The notes beneath the pieces were generated by a model. The model made no database searches, was not told the DNA's origin, and was given only the letters and a program-made list of their open reading frames with translations. This document shows, one piece after another, positions 1 to 8,102 of a stretch of DNA of 64,000 nt (positions are counted from its first letter, which is position 1; every line of letters begins with the position of its first letter). The position numbers and the translations under genes were made by a program. Origin of the DNA: Streptomyces flavofungini (GTDB lineage Bacteria > Actinomycetota > Actinomycetes > Streptomycetales > Streptomycetaceae); the NCBI RefSeq assembly GCF_014650815.1, contig NZ_BMVR01000004.1, positions 620,001 through 684,000 of the forward strand, in the 5' to 3' direction.

Positions 1-629
1 AAGTCCGCGTCGACGGACGGGTGTTGCGGCCGGGCAGTGTCCGCGCGGCGGTGCGCGCCGGGCTCGGCCTCGCGCCCGAGGAGCGCAAGGCGCAGGGCCT
101 GCTCATGCTGGAGTCCGTCACCCGCAATGTGTCGGTCTCCTCCATGTCCCGCTTCTCGTACGGGGGTTGGCTGGACCGTACGAAGGAGCGCGAGGCCGCC
201 CGCGCCGCGACACGGGAGCTGTCGCTGCGGCCCGACAACCCCTCGGTGCCCGTGCGCACCCTCTCCGGCGGCAATCAGCAGAAGGCGGTCCTGGCCCGGT
301 GGCTGCTGCGCGGCTGCCGCGTGCTGCTCCTTGACGAGCCGACGCGCGGTGTCGACGTCGGCGCCCGCGCGGAGCTGTACACCGTCATCCGGCGGCTCGC
401 CGACGAGGGCCTCGCCGTCCTCCTCGTATCGAGCGAGGTGCCCGAGGTCCTGGGCCTCGCCGACCGCGTCCTCGTCCTGCGCGAGGGCCAGGTCGTCCAC
501 ACCGCGCCCGCGCGCGACCTCGACGAACACCGCGTACTCGATCTCGTCCTGGCATCGAGCCCGCACGGCCCGACCCTCGCCAAGGGCCTCCACGGCCCCG
601 CCACCACGGAAGGAAGCCCGGCGTCATGA
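1..629 (+). CDS. Sugar ABC transporter ATP-binding protein, C-terminal part (RbsA/MglA/XylG type)
   Basis: This is the C-terminal ABC cassette of a sugar-importer ATPase that powers uptake through the permease encoded next. The frame is open to the left window edge, so the gene starts outside; about 208 codons are visible. The signature LSGGNQQK (about 261-284) and Walker B VLLLDEPTRG (about 320-350) are clear. The switch region reads VSSEVPEVLG, lacking the usual His, which is normal for the second cassette of the RbsA family. The stop overlaps the permease start in an ATGA, so the two are translationally coupled. Sugar specificity cannot be read from this half. Confidence 0.93.
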   Translation, partial: VRVDGRVLRPGSVRAAVRAGLGLAPEERKAQGLLMLESVTRNVSVSSMSRFSYGGWLDRTKEREAARAATRELSLRPDNPSVPVRTLSGGNQQKAVLARWLLRGCRVLLLDEPTRGVDVGARAELYTVIRRLADEGLAVLLVSSEVPEVLGLADRVLVLREGQVVHTAPARDLDEHRVLDLVLASSPHGPTLAKGLHGPATTEGSPAS

Positions 630-1645
630 CGCAGCCCGCATCGCCCGCCCGGCCCATCACCGAGAAGAGTCCGCCGACGGACGGCGACAAGCGCCCGTGG
701 TGGTCCTTCGTCGTCCGCGCCGACGTGCGGACGCTCTCCCTGCTCGGCGTCCTCGCCGCCCTTGTCGTGATCGGCGGGATCACGGAGCCAGAGGCGTTCC
801 TCGACACGGACAACCTGCAGCTGATCCTCACGCAGGCGTCCGTGATCGGTGTGGTCACGGTCGGCATGACCTTCGTGATCATCTCTGGCGGCATCGACCT
901 GTCGGTGGGTGCGATCGTGGCGTTGGCGTCGGTGTGGGCGACGACGGTGGCCACGCAGGACTACGGCTTCGCGGGGATCTTGTTCACGGCGGTGATGGTC
1001 GGCCTCGGGTGCGGGCTCGTGAACGGGTTGCTGATCGCGTACGGCGGGATGGTGCCGTTCATCGCGACGCTGGCCATGCTCGCCTCCGGCCGCGGCCTGG
1101 CCCTGGAGATCACCGATGGCAAGACGCAGATGGTCACCGTGGACGGGGTCCTGAAGCTGGGGGAGCGGGATTCCTATGTGCTGGGTATTCCGCCGCTGGT
1201 GATGGTCTTCGCGGCTGTGACGGTGGTCGGTTGGCTGTTGCTGAACCGGACCACGTTCGGGCGGCGGTCGGTGGCGGTGGGCGGGAACGCCGAGGCGGCG
1301 CGGCTCGCGGGCATCGATGTGCGGCGGCAGCGGCTGTATCTGTATCTGCTGTCGGGGTTGTGCTGCGGTATCGCGGCCTTCCTGCTGATCGTCCTCGCCG
1401 GGTCGGGTCAGAACACCAACGGCAATCTCTACGAGCTGGATGCCATCGCGGCCGCGATCATCGGCGGCACGTTGCTGAGCGGGGGCCGGGGGACCATCAC
1501 CGGTTCGGTGCTCGGGGTTCTGATCTTCACGACGATCACCAACATCTTCGCGCTCAACAACCTGGAGACCGCGGTCCAGCAGATCGCCAAGGGCGCGATC
1601 ATCGTCGCCGCGGTCCTCGTCCAGCGGCGTACGGCTACCACGTAA
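626..1645 (+). CDS. Sugar ABC transporter permease (RbsC-like)
   Basis: A 339-residue inner-membrane permease of the branched-chain/ribose type (BPD_transp_2). Multiple hydrophobic segments begin around residue 35 (LSLLGVLAALVVIGGI) and run to the C-terminus. The family motif IISGGIDLSVG lies near residue 90, and GGTLLSGGRGT near residue 285 is also typical of RbsC. The ATG overlaps the stop of the ATPase gene. With the ATPase and the lipoprotein that follows it makes a complete importer. Length matches the family. Substrate is unknown; the enzymes downstream suggest a glycoside-derived sugar or cyclitol. Confidence 0.95.
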   Translation: MTQPASPARPITEKSPPTDGDKRPWWSFVVRADVRTLSLLGVLAALVVIGGITEPEAFLDTDNLQLILTQASVIGVVTVGMTFVIISGGIDLSVGAIVALASVWATTVATQDYGFAGILFTAVMVGLGCGLVNGLLIAYGGMVPFIATLAMLASGRGLALEITDGKTQMVTVDGVLKLGERDSYVLGIPPLVMVFAAVTVVGWLLLNRTTFGRRSVAVGGNAEAARLAGIDVRRQRLYLYLLSGLCCGIAAFLLIVLAGSGQNTNGNLYELDAIAAAIIGGTLLSGGRGTITGSVLGVLIFTTITNIFALNNLETAVQQIAKGAIIVAAVLVQRRTATT

Positions 1646-1658
1646 GGGGTTCACTGTC

Positions 1659-2702
1659 ATGCCAGATTTCGCGAGCCGCAGAGGACTGCTCTTCGGAGCG
1701 GCCGCCGTGTCGGCGGGTGCCGTGCTCACCGGCTGCACCAGCAACGAGTCCAAGGACGACGACGCGCCGTCCGACAACAACCAGGCCGTCGCCGACGACA
1801 AGCCCGGCAAGAAGGTCACCATCGGCTTCGCCGGTCCGCAGGCCGACCACGGGTGGCTGAACGCCATCAACGACAACGCCAAGTCGCGGGCGAAGAAGTA
1901 CGAGGACGTGACGCTGGAGGCCACCGAGGGCTCCAACGACACCGCCGCGCAGATCGGCCAGGTCGAGACCCTCATCAACAAGAAGGTCGACGTCCTGGTC
2001 ATCCTGCCCGCCGACGGCAAGGCCCTCACCCAGGTCGGTCTGAAGGCCATGAAGGCCGGGATCCCCGTCGTCAACCTCGACCGGATCTTCGCGTCCGCGC
2101 AGGCCTATCGCTGCTGGATCGGCGGTGACAACTACGGCATGGGGCTGAACGCCGGGCACTACATCGGCGAGAAGCTCAAGGGCAAGAAGAACGCCAAGGT
2201 CGTGGAGCTGGCCGGGCTCGACAATCTGGAGCTGACCAAGCAGCGCACCAAGGGCTTCGACGACGCGCTGAAGAACTACTCGAACGTCGAGAAGGTCGCC
2301 CGGCAGGCGGCCGAGTTCACCGTCGAGTCCGGGCAGTCGAAGATGTCCCAACTCCTGCAGGCGCAGAAGAACTTCGACGCGCTGTGGAACCACGACGACG
2401 ACCAGGGGGTCGGTGCGCTGCGGGCCATCAAGCAGGCCGGGCGGGACGACTTCCTGATGGTCGGCGGGGCGGGCGCGCTCTCCGCGTTCCAGGAGATCAA
2501 GCAGGACCGCGGCGTCCTGAAGGCCACCGTGCTGTATCCGCCGACGATGGCTGCCTCCGCGATCGACCTGGCGCGCGCCCTCGGCCAGGGCAAGGGCGTG
2601 AGCGGCATGGCCGAGTTCGAGATCCCGGCCTCGCTGACGCTCTACTCGGCCGTCGTCGACAAGGACAACGTCGACCAGTACATGCCCACCGGCTTCAAGT
2701 GA
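1659..2702 (+). CDS. Sugar-binding lipoprotein of the ABC importer
   Basis: A 347-residue substrate-binding protein of the RbsB/Peripla_BP_4 type, probably anchored to the outer face of the membrane. The N-terminus has a twin-arginine start (SRRGLLFG, residues 6-13) followed by a lipobox LTGC with Cys26, so Tat export and lipidation are likely. The core begins at KKVTIGFAGPQADHGW, and the family pattern of repeated Gly-Ala-Asp turns is seen through to the C-terminus. The start lies 13 bp after the permease stop. It should capture a sugar or cyclitol for the preceding permease/ATPase pair. Confidence 0.93.
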   Translation: MPDFASRRGLLFGAAAVSAGAVLTGCTSNESKDDDAPSDNNQAVADDKPGKKVTIGFAGPQADHGWLNAINDNAKSRAKKYEDVTLEATEGSNDTAAQIGQVETLINKKVDVLVILPADGKALTQVGLKAMKAGIPVVNLDRIFASAQAYRCWIGGDNYGMGLNAGHYIGEKLKGKKNAKVVELAGLDNLELTKQRTKGFDDALKNYSNVEKVARQAAEFTVESGQSKMSQLLQAQKNFDALWNHDDDQGVGALRAIKQAGRDDFLMVGGAGALSAFQEIKQDRGVLKATVLYPPTMAASAIDLARALGQGKGVSGMAEFEIPASLTLYSAVVDKDNVDQYMPTGFK

Positions 2703-2718
2703 GGCGGCCCGCCCGGCA

Positions 2719-2746
2719 TCCGGCACGGGAGTGCTCCCGTGCCGGA
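2719..2746 (+). terminator. Intercistronic hairpin after the binding-protein gene
   Basis: A perfect 13-bp stem (TCCGGCACGGGAG and its complement at 2734-2746) with a 2-base centre lies 17 bp after the binding-protein stop. There is no T-run, as usual in Streptomyces. It may end part of the ABC transcripts or protect their 3' end, giving the binding protein a different level from the catabolic genes. Just downstream, 2772-2785 holds a 14-bp perfect palindrome (GTCGACGCGTCGAC) immediately before a strong Shine-Dalgarno. Confidence 0.55.
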
Positions 2747-2801
2747 CGCGTGGAGCTGAGCGCCGAGTTGAGTCGACGCGTCGACGAGGAGGAGTTACCG
2801 C

Positions 2802-4367
2802 ATGAGTGAGACGGAGCACGAGGCCGGTCCCGGGGCAGCGGGGGAGGCCGGCCTCGAGGTCAGGGGGTCGGCTGTCGGGTCGGGGGCCGCTTCGAGGGCT
2901 GGGACCGGGGCCGAGGGAACGGCTGTCGGGTCGGTCGGTTCGGCTGACGGTTCGGCTGCTGGATCGGCTGCTGGTTCGGCCGGGGTGGCCGCCGGGGGGA
3001 GTACTGGCGGCGCGTCCGGGCGCGGGACGGCGGGGGAGCGCCCCCGGGCCGACAGCGCCCGCGCCGACAGCGCCCCCGCCGACGGCACCGCCCCGGGACC
3101 GGCCGCCGCCGGACCCCGCCGGATAGGCGTCGGCATGGTCGGCTACGCCTTCATGGGCGCCGCCCACTCCCAGGGCTGGCGCACCGTCGGCCACGTCTTC
3201 GACCTGCCCCTCGGCGCGCGGCTCGCCGCGGTGTGCGGGCGCGACGGCACCGCCGTGCGCGCCGCCGCCGACCGGCTCGGCTGGGCTGCCGCCGAGACCG
3301 ACTGGCGCGCCCTGATCGCCCGTGACGACGTCGACATCGTGGACATCTGCACGCCGGGCGACAGCCACGCGGAGATCGCCATCGCCGCCCTCGACGCGGG
3401 CAAGCACGTGCTGTGCGAGAAGCCCCTCGCCAACACCGTCGAGGAGGCCGAGGCCATGGCCGCCGCCGCCGAACGGGCCGCCGCGCGCGGTCAGGTGGCG
3501 ATGGTCGGCTTCAACTACCGCCGGGTGCCCGCGCTCGCCCTCGCCCGCCGCATGGTCGCCGAGGGGCGCCTCGGCACACTGCGGCACGTCCGTCTCAGCT
3601 ACCTCCAGGACTGGCTGGTCGACCCCGGCTTCCCGCTGACCTGGCGGCTGCGCAAGGACCGCGCGGGCTCCGGCGCGCTCGGCGACCTCGGCGCGCACAT
3701 CGTCGACCTCGCGCAGTTCCTCACCGGCGAGGCCGTCGCGGGCGTCTCGGCGCTCACGGAGACCTTCGTACGGGAACGGCCGCTGCCCGAGGGCTCCTCG
3801 GCCGGGATCACGGCGGCGGGCACCGGGAGCGGATCCGAGCCGGGTGCCGGGGCCGGAGGCGGGGCCGGGTCCGGGGCCGCCGGGTTCGGGCAGGTCACCG
3901 TGGACGACGCCGCCGTCTTCACCGCGCGCTTCCCCTCCGGCGCCCTCGCCACCTTCGAGGCCACCCGGTTCGCGGCCGGGCGCAAGAACGCCCTGCGGCT
4001 CGAACTCAACGGCTCCGACGGCTCGTTGGCCTTCGACCTGGAGCGCCTGAACGAACTCTCCTTCCACGACCACACCGAACCGGCCTCCTCGTCCGGCTTC
4101 CGCCGTATCCTCGTCACCGAACCCGGCCACCCCTACCTGGAGGCCTGGTGGCCGCCCGGCCACGGACTCGGCTACGAGCACACCTTCGTGCACCAGGCCC
4201 GCGACCTGCTCCACGCCATCGCCACGGGCACCGTGCCCGCACCCTCCTTCGCGGACGGCCTCTCGGTGCAGCGCGTCCTCGCGGCCGTCGAGGAGAGCGC
4301 CGAGAAGAACGCCGTGTACACCCCCGTACCCGCCGCCCCTGTCCACGCCAGCGTCAACCTCGTCTGA
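2802..4367 (+). CDS. Gfo/Idh/MocA family oxidoreductase with low-complexity N-terminal extension
   Basis: An NAD(P)-dependent sugar or cyclitol dehydrogenase. The conserved core starts only around residue 107 (RRIGVGMVGYAFMG, Rossmann motif), with the catalytic EKPLA motif near residue 205, FNYRRVPA near 237 and GDLGAHIVDLAQ near 293. The first ~105 residues are Gly/Ala/Ser-rich with a 12-bp repeat (GSA/AGSA) and resemble no domain; a second such insert sits at about residues 333-365. The ATG at 2802 has an excellent GAGGAGG ribosome site and no better start lies nearer the core, so the extension is probably translated. Family members are usually 350-400 residues, against 521 here. With its neighbours it probably oxidises a glycoside at C3. 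Confidence 0.9.
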   Translation: MSETEHEAGPGAAGEAGLEVRGSAVGSGAASRAGTGAEGTAVGSVGSADGSAAGSAAGSAGVAAGGSTGGASGRGTAGERPRADSARADSAPADGTAPGPAAAGPRRIGVGMVGYAFMGAAHSQGWRTVGHVFDLPLGARLAAVCGRDGTAVRAAADRLGWAAAETDWRALIARDDVDIVDICTPGDSHAEIAIAALDAGKHVLCEKPLANTVEEAEAMAAAAERAAARGQVAMVGFNYRRVPALALARRMVAEGRLGTLRHVRLSYLQDWLVDPGFPLTWRLRKDRAGSGALGDLGAHIVDLAQFLTGEAVAGVSALTETFVRERPLPEGSSAGITAAGTGSGSEPGAGAGGGAGSGAAGFGQVTVDDAAVFTARFPSGALATFEATRFAAGRKNALRLELNGSDGSLAFDLERLNELSFHDHTEPASSSGFRRILVTEPGHPYLEAWWPPGHGLGYEHTFVHQARDLLHAIATGTVPAPSFADGLSVQRVLAAVEESAEKNAVYTPVPAAPVHASVNLV

Positions 4368-4379
4368 GGAGGCTCGCCG

Positions 4380-5384
4380 ATGCCCCGCTCGTTCACGCTC
4401 TTCACCGGCCAGTGGGCGGACCTGCCCCTGGCGGAGGTCTGCGCCCTGGCCCGCGACTTCGGCTACGACGGCCTCGAACTGGCCTGCTGGGGCGACCACT
4501 TCGAGGTCGACAAGGCCCTGTCCGACCCTTCGTACGTCGACGGGCGGCACGCGCTGCTCGACAAGTACGGCCTGAAGTGCTGGGCCATCTCCAACCACCT
4601 GGTCGGCCAGGCGGTCTGCGACGCGATCATCGACGAGCGCCATCAGGCGATCCTGCCGGCCCGCATTTGGGGCGACGGCGACGCCGAGGGCGTACGGCAG
4701 CGGGCCGCCTTGGAAATGGCGGACACCGCGCGCGCCGCCGCGCTCTTCGGAGTGGACACGGTGGTCGGCTTCACGGGATCTGCGATCTGGCACCTGGTGG
4801 CGATGTTCCCGCCCGCCCCGGAGTCGATGATCGAGCGCGGCTACGAGGACTTCGCGGAGCGCTGGAACCCGATCCTGGACGTCTTCGACGCCGAGGGCGT
4901 CCGCTTCGCGCACGAGGTCCACCCCTCGGAGATCGCGTACGACTACTGGACCACGCACAAGGCCCTGGAAGCCGTCGGCCACCGCCCGGCCTTCGGCCTC
5001 AACTTCGACCCCTCCCATTTCGTGTGGCAGGACCTCGACCCGGTCGGCTTCCTCTACGACTTCCGGGACCGCATCTACCACGTCGACTGCAAGGAGGCCC
5101 GCAAGCGCCTCGACGGGCGCAACGGCCGCCTCGGCTCCCACCTGCCGTGGGGCGACCCGCGGCGCGGCTGGGACTTCGTGTCCACGGGCCACGGGGGCGT
5201 CCCCTGGGAGGACGTGTTCCGGATGCTGCGCTCGATCGGGTACGAGGGGCCGGTCTCGGTGGAGTGGGAGGACGCCGGGATGGACCGGCTGCAGGGTGCT
5301 CCGGAGGCCCTGCGGCATCTGAAGACCTTCGACTTCGAGCCCCCGACGGCGTCGTTCGACGCGGCCTTCGGCGGCGACAAGTAG
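4380..5384 (+). CDS. Sugar phosphate isomerase/epimerase (xylose-isomerase-like TIM barrel)
   Basis: A 334-residue AP-endonuclease-2/xylose-isomerase-like TIM barrel. It starts 12 bp after the oxidoreductase stop, behind GAGGAG. Likely metal ligands are the Glu in [11 protein letters not shown], the Asp and His in [11 protein letters not shown], and the Glu in [21 protein letters not shown] is the usual family block. Such proteins paired with Gfo/Idh/MocA enzymes act as isomerases, epimerases or 3-keto-glycoside hydratases/lyases. The exact reaction is not visible in the sequence. The operon appears to end here at a strong hairpin. Confidence 0.9.
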   Translation: MPRSFTLFTGQWADLPLAEVCALARDFGYDGLELACWGDHFEVDKALSDPSYVDGRHALLDKYGLKCWAISNHLVGQAVCDAIIDERHQAILPARIWGDGDAEGVRQRAALEMADTARAAALFGVDTVVGFTGSAIWHLVAMFPPAPESMIERGYEDFAERWNPILDVFDAEGVRFAHEVHPSEIAYDYWTTHKALEAVGHRPAFGLNFDPSHFVWQDLDPVGFLYDFRDRIYHVDCKEARKRLDGRNGRLGSHLPWGDPRRGWDFVSTGHGGVPWEDVFRMLRSIGYEGPVSVEWEDAGMDRLQGAPEALRHLKTFDFEPPTASFDAAFGGDK

Positions 5385-5397
5385 CTGACCACGGGGT

Positions 5398-5428
5398 ACC
5401 GCGGAGCGCATCGGCGGCGCTCCGCGGT
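5398..5428 (+). terminator. Hairpin terminator after the isomerase gene
   Basis: A perfect 12-bp stem (ACCGCGGAGCGC with its complement at 5417-5428) and a 7-base loop lie 13 bp after the isomerase stop. It is followed by a promoter-like region for the secreted dehydrogenase, so it likely separates the two transcription units. Confidence 0.65.
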
Positions 5429-5450
5429 GCACCGGCCTGCCCGTAACCGA

Positions 5451-5516
5451 GTTTGTCCAGCCACGGGAAAAAGTCCAACTAAAGGGCTGTGCAAGGGCTT
5501 TTCGCCGAGGACAAAC
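5451..5516 (+). promoter_or_regulatory. Inverted-repeat operator candidate upstream of the secreted dehydrogenase
   Basis: GTTTGTCC at 5451-5458 is mirrored by GGACAAAC at 5509-5516, two 8-bp arms 50 bp apart flanking an unusually A-rich stretch (GGGAAAAAGTCCAACTAAAG). The spacing suggests two bound dimers or a loop around a promoter. The regulator is not in the window. Assignment is by symmetry and position only. Confidence 0.35.
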
Positions 5517-5627
5517 CTGGCTACCGTCCCTGATGTGTACAGGACATAGCCCCCTCCCGGGGTGACGGCGCATCCCGGGCGCCAGACCCGCACCCCCACA
5601 GCGAACGGCCCCCGACCGGAGGACTCC

Positions 5628-8087
5628 GTGCACAGACTCCGCCCACGCAACCGCAGAGGCCTCGCCCTGCTCACCGGAACCCTGCTCACCGCCGCCACCC
5701 TCACCTTCGCCGCGCCGCACGCCGGCGCCCACCCGGACCCGCAGCCGCGGCCGCAGCCGAAGGCCGAGGACTTCCAGCAGGTCACCCTCGCCAAGGGCGA
5801 GCCGGAGATGGGCGAGCCGATGACGCTAGCCGTGCTCCCCGACCGCTCCGTCCTGCACACCTCCCGCGACGGCACCGTCCGCCTGACCGACGCCACCGGC
5901 CAGACCAAGGTCGCCGGGAAGATCCCGGTCTACAGCCACGACGAAGAGGGCCTGCAGGGCGTCGGCGTCGACCCCGGCTTCGCCAAGAACCGGGCCGTCT
6001 ACCTCTACTACGCCCCGCCCCTGAGCACCCCCGCGGGCGACGCCCCCAACGACGGCACGGCGGCCGACTTCAAGAAGTTCGACGGCGTGAACCGGCTGTC
6101 CCGCTTCGTCCTGAAGGCCGACGGCACCCTGGACGCGAAGAGCGAGAAGAAGGTCCTCGACGTCCCGGCCAGCCGCGGCATCTGCTGCCACGTCGGCGGC
6201 GACATCGACTTCGACAAGGCCGGCAACCTCTACCTGTCGACCGGCGACGACTCCAACCCCTTCGCCTCCGACGGCTACACCCCCATCGACGAGCGCGCCA
6301 CCCGCAACCCGGCCTACGACGCCCAGCGCTCCGCCGGGAACACCAACGACCTGCGCGGCAAGATCCTGCGCATCAAGGTGCGCAACGACGGCACGTACTC
6401 CGTGCCCAGCGGCAACCTCTTCAAGAAGGGCGCCAAGAAGACCCGCCCCGAGATCTACGCGATGGGCTTCCGCAACCCCTTCCGGATGAGCGTCGACAAG
6501 CCCACCGGCATCGTGTACGTCGGCGACTACGGCCCCGACGCGGGCAAGGCCGACCCCAAGCGCGGCCCCGCGGGCCAGGTCGAGTTCGCCCGCGTCACCA
6601 AGCCCGGCAACTACGGCTGGCCGTACTGCACCGGCAAGAACGAGGCGTACATCGACTACGACTTCGCCACCGGCGCCGCCGGCTCGGCCTTCGACTGCGC
6701 CGCCCCGAAGAACACCTCGCCCCACAACACCGGCCTCACCGCGCTGCCCCCGGCGCAGCCCGCGTGGATCCCCTACGACGGCGGCTCGGTCCCGGAGTTC
6801 GGCACCGGCTCGGAGTCCCCGATGGGCGGCCCCGTCTACCGCTACGACGCCAAGCTGAACTCGCCCGTCAAGTTCCCGCAGGCCTACGACGGGAACTACT
6901 TCGCCGGTGAGTTCGGGCGCCGCTGGATCAAGCGCATCGACCAGGGCGCCGACGGCAGCGTGAAGTCCATCAACGCCTTCCCCTGGAAGGGCACCCAGGT
7001 GATGGACATGGAGTTCGGCCCCGACGGCGCCCTGTACGTCCTCGACTACGGCACCGGATTCTTCAACGGCGACGAGCACTCCGCCCTCTACCGCATCGAG
7101 AACGCCACCGGCGGCCACTCGCCGGTCGTCGAGGCCGAGGCGTCCGTGACCAGCGGCCAGGCCCCGCTCGCCACCAAGTTCGCGGCGAAGGCCACGGACG
7201 CGGACGGCGACGCGCTGACGTACAGCTGGGACTTCGGGGACGGCGGCAAGTCCACCGAGCAGAACCCCTCGCACACGTACGACAAGAACGGCGTCTACAC
7301 CGCGACCGTCACCGCCAAGGACCCCTCGGGCCGCACCGGCACCGCGAGCGCCCACGTCACCGTCGGCAACACCGCGCCGACCGTGAAGCTGGAACTCCCC
7401 GCGGACGGGCAGCTGTTCACCTTCGGCGACAAGGTGCCCTTCAAGGTCACCGTGACCGACCCGGAGGACGGGACCATCGACTGCACCAAGGTCAAGGTCA
7501 CCCACATCCTCGGCCACGACAGCCACGGCCACCCCGTGACCTCGGCCAACGGCTGCGAGGGCACCCTGCAGACCACCGCGGACGGCGAACACGACCCGAA
7601 CGCGAACATCTTCGGGGTCTTCGACGCCGAGTACACCGACAAGGGCGCGAACGGCCAGCCCGCCCTCACCACCCACGACCAGAACGTCGTCCAGCCCAAG
7701 CACCGCCAGGGCGAGCACTACGGCGACTCCAAGGGCGTCTCCATCGTCAGCCACACCCCGGCCCACGGCGGCAAGACCGTCGGCGACATCAACAACGGCG
7801 ACTGGATCTCCTTCAAGCCGTACGTCCTCTCCAACGCCACCAAGCTGACCGCGCGCGTCGCCTCGGCCGGGTCCGGCGGCACCCTCGAAGTCCGCGCCGG
7901 ATCCGTGGACGGCACGCTCCTCGGCACCGCGAAGGCCGACCCCACCGGGTCGTGGGAGACGTACACCGACGTCTCGGCGAACCTCGCCGGGGCACCCGCC
8001 GGAACCACGGCACTGTTCCTCGTCTTCAAGGGCGAAGGCACCGGAGCGCTCTACGACGTCGACGACTTCACCTTCACCACGAGCTGA
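5628..8087 (+). CDS. Secreted PQQ-type sugar dehydrogenase (GSDH) with PKD and CBM6-like domains
   Basis: An 819-residue extracellular protein. The GTG at 5628 follows GGAGGA and gives a good signal peptide (RRGLALLTGTLL... ending around PHAGAHP; the paired Arg could also suit Tat); the longer frame from 5562 lacks this. Residues about 45-490 form a six-bladed propeller of the glucose/sorbosone dehydrogenase family, with blocks such as GLQGVGVDPGF, GMGFRNPFRMSVD and MDMEFGPDGALYVLDYG. A PKD domain follows (YSWDFGDGG), then a linker and a C-terminal carbohydrate-binding, CBM6-like region (about 700-819). It probably oxidises carbohydrate outside the cell. Next to a ThuA-DUF1080 protein it fits oxidative glycoside breakdown. 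Confidence 0.9.
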   Translation: MHRLRPRNRRGLALLTGTLLTAATLTFAAPHAGAHPDPQPRPQPKAEDFQQVTLAKGEPEMGEPMTLAVLPDRSVLHTSRDGTVRLTDATGQTKVAGKIPVYSHDEEGLQGVGVDPGFAKNRAVYLYYAPPLSTPAGDAPNDGTAADFKKFDGVNRLSRFVLKADGTLDAKSEKKVLDVPASRGICCHVGGDIDFDKAGNLYLSTGDDSNPFASDGYTPIDERATRNPAYDAQRSAGNTNDLRGKILRIKVRNDGTYSVPSGNLFKKGAKKTRPEIYAMGFRNPFRMSVDKPTGIVYVGDYGPDAGKADPKRGPAGQVEFARVTKPGNYGWPYCTGKNEAYIDYDFATGAAGSAFDCAAPKNTSPHNTGLTALPPAQPAWIPYDGGSVPEFGTGSESPMGGPVYRYDAKLNSPVKFPQAYDGNYFAGEFGRRWIKRIDQGADGSVKSINAFPWKGTQVMDMEFGPDGALYVLDYGTGFFNGDEHSALYRIENATGGHSPVVEAEASVTSGQAPLATKFAAKATDADGDALTYSWDFGDGGKSTEQNPSHTYDKNGVYTATVTAKDPSGRTGTASAHVTVGNTAPTVKLELPADGQLFTFGDKVPFKVTVTDPEDGTIDCTKVKVTHILGHDSHGHPVTSANGCEGTLQTTADGEHDPNANIFGVFDAEYTDKGANGQPALTTHDQNVVQPKHRQGEHYGDSKGVSIVSHTPAHGGKTVGDINNGDWISFKPYVLSNATKLTARVASAGSGGTLEVRAGSVDGTLLGTAKADPTGSWETYTDVSANLAGAPAGTTALFLVFKGEGTGALYDVDDFTFTTS

Positions 8088-8102
8088 GAAAGGGGGCACC
8101 CC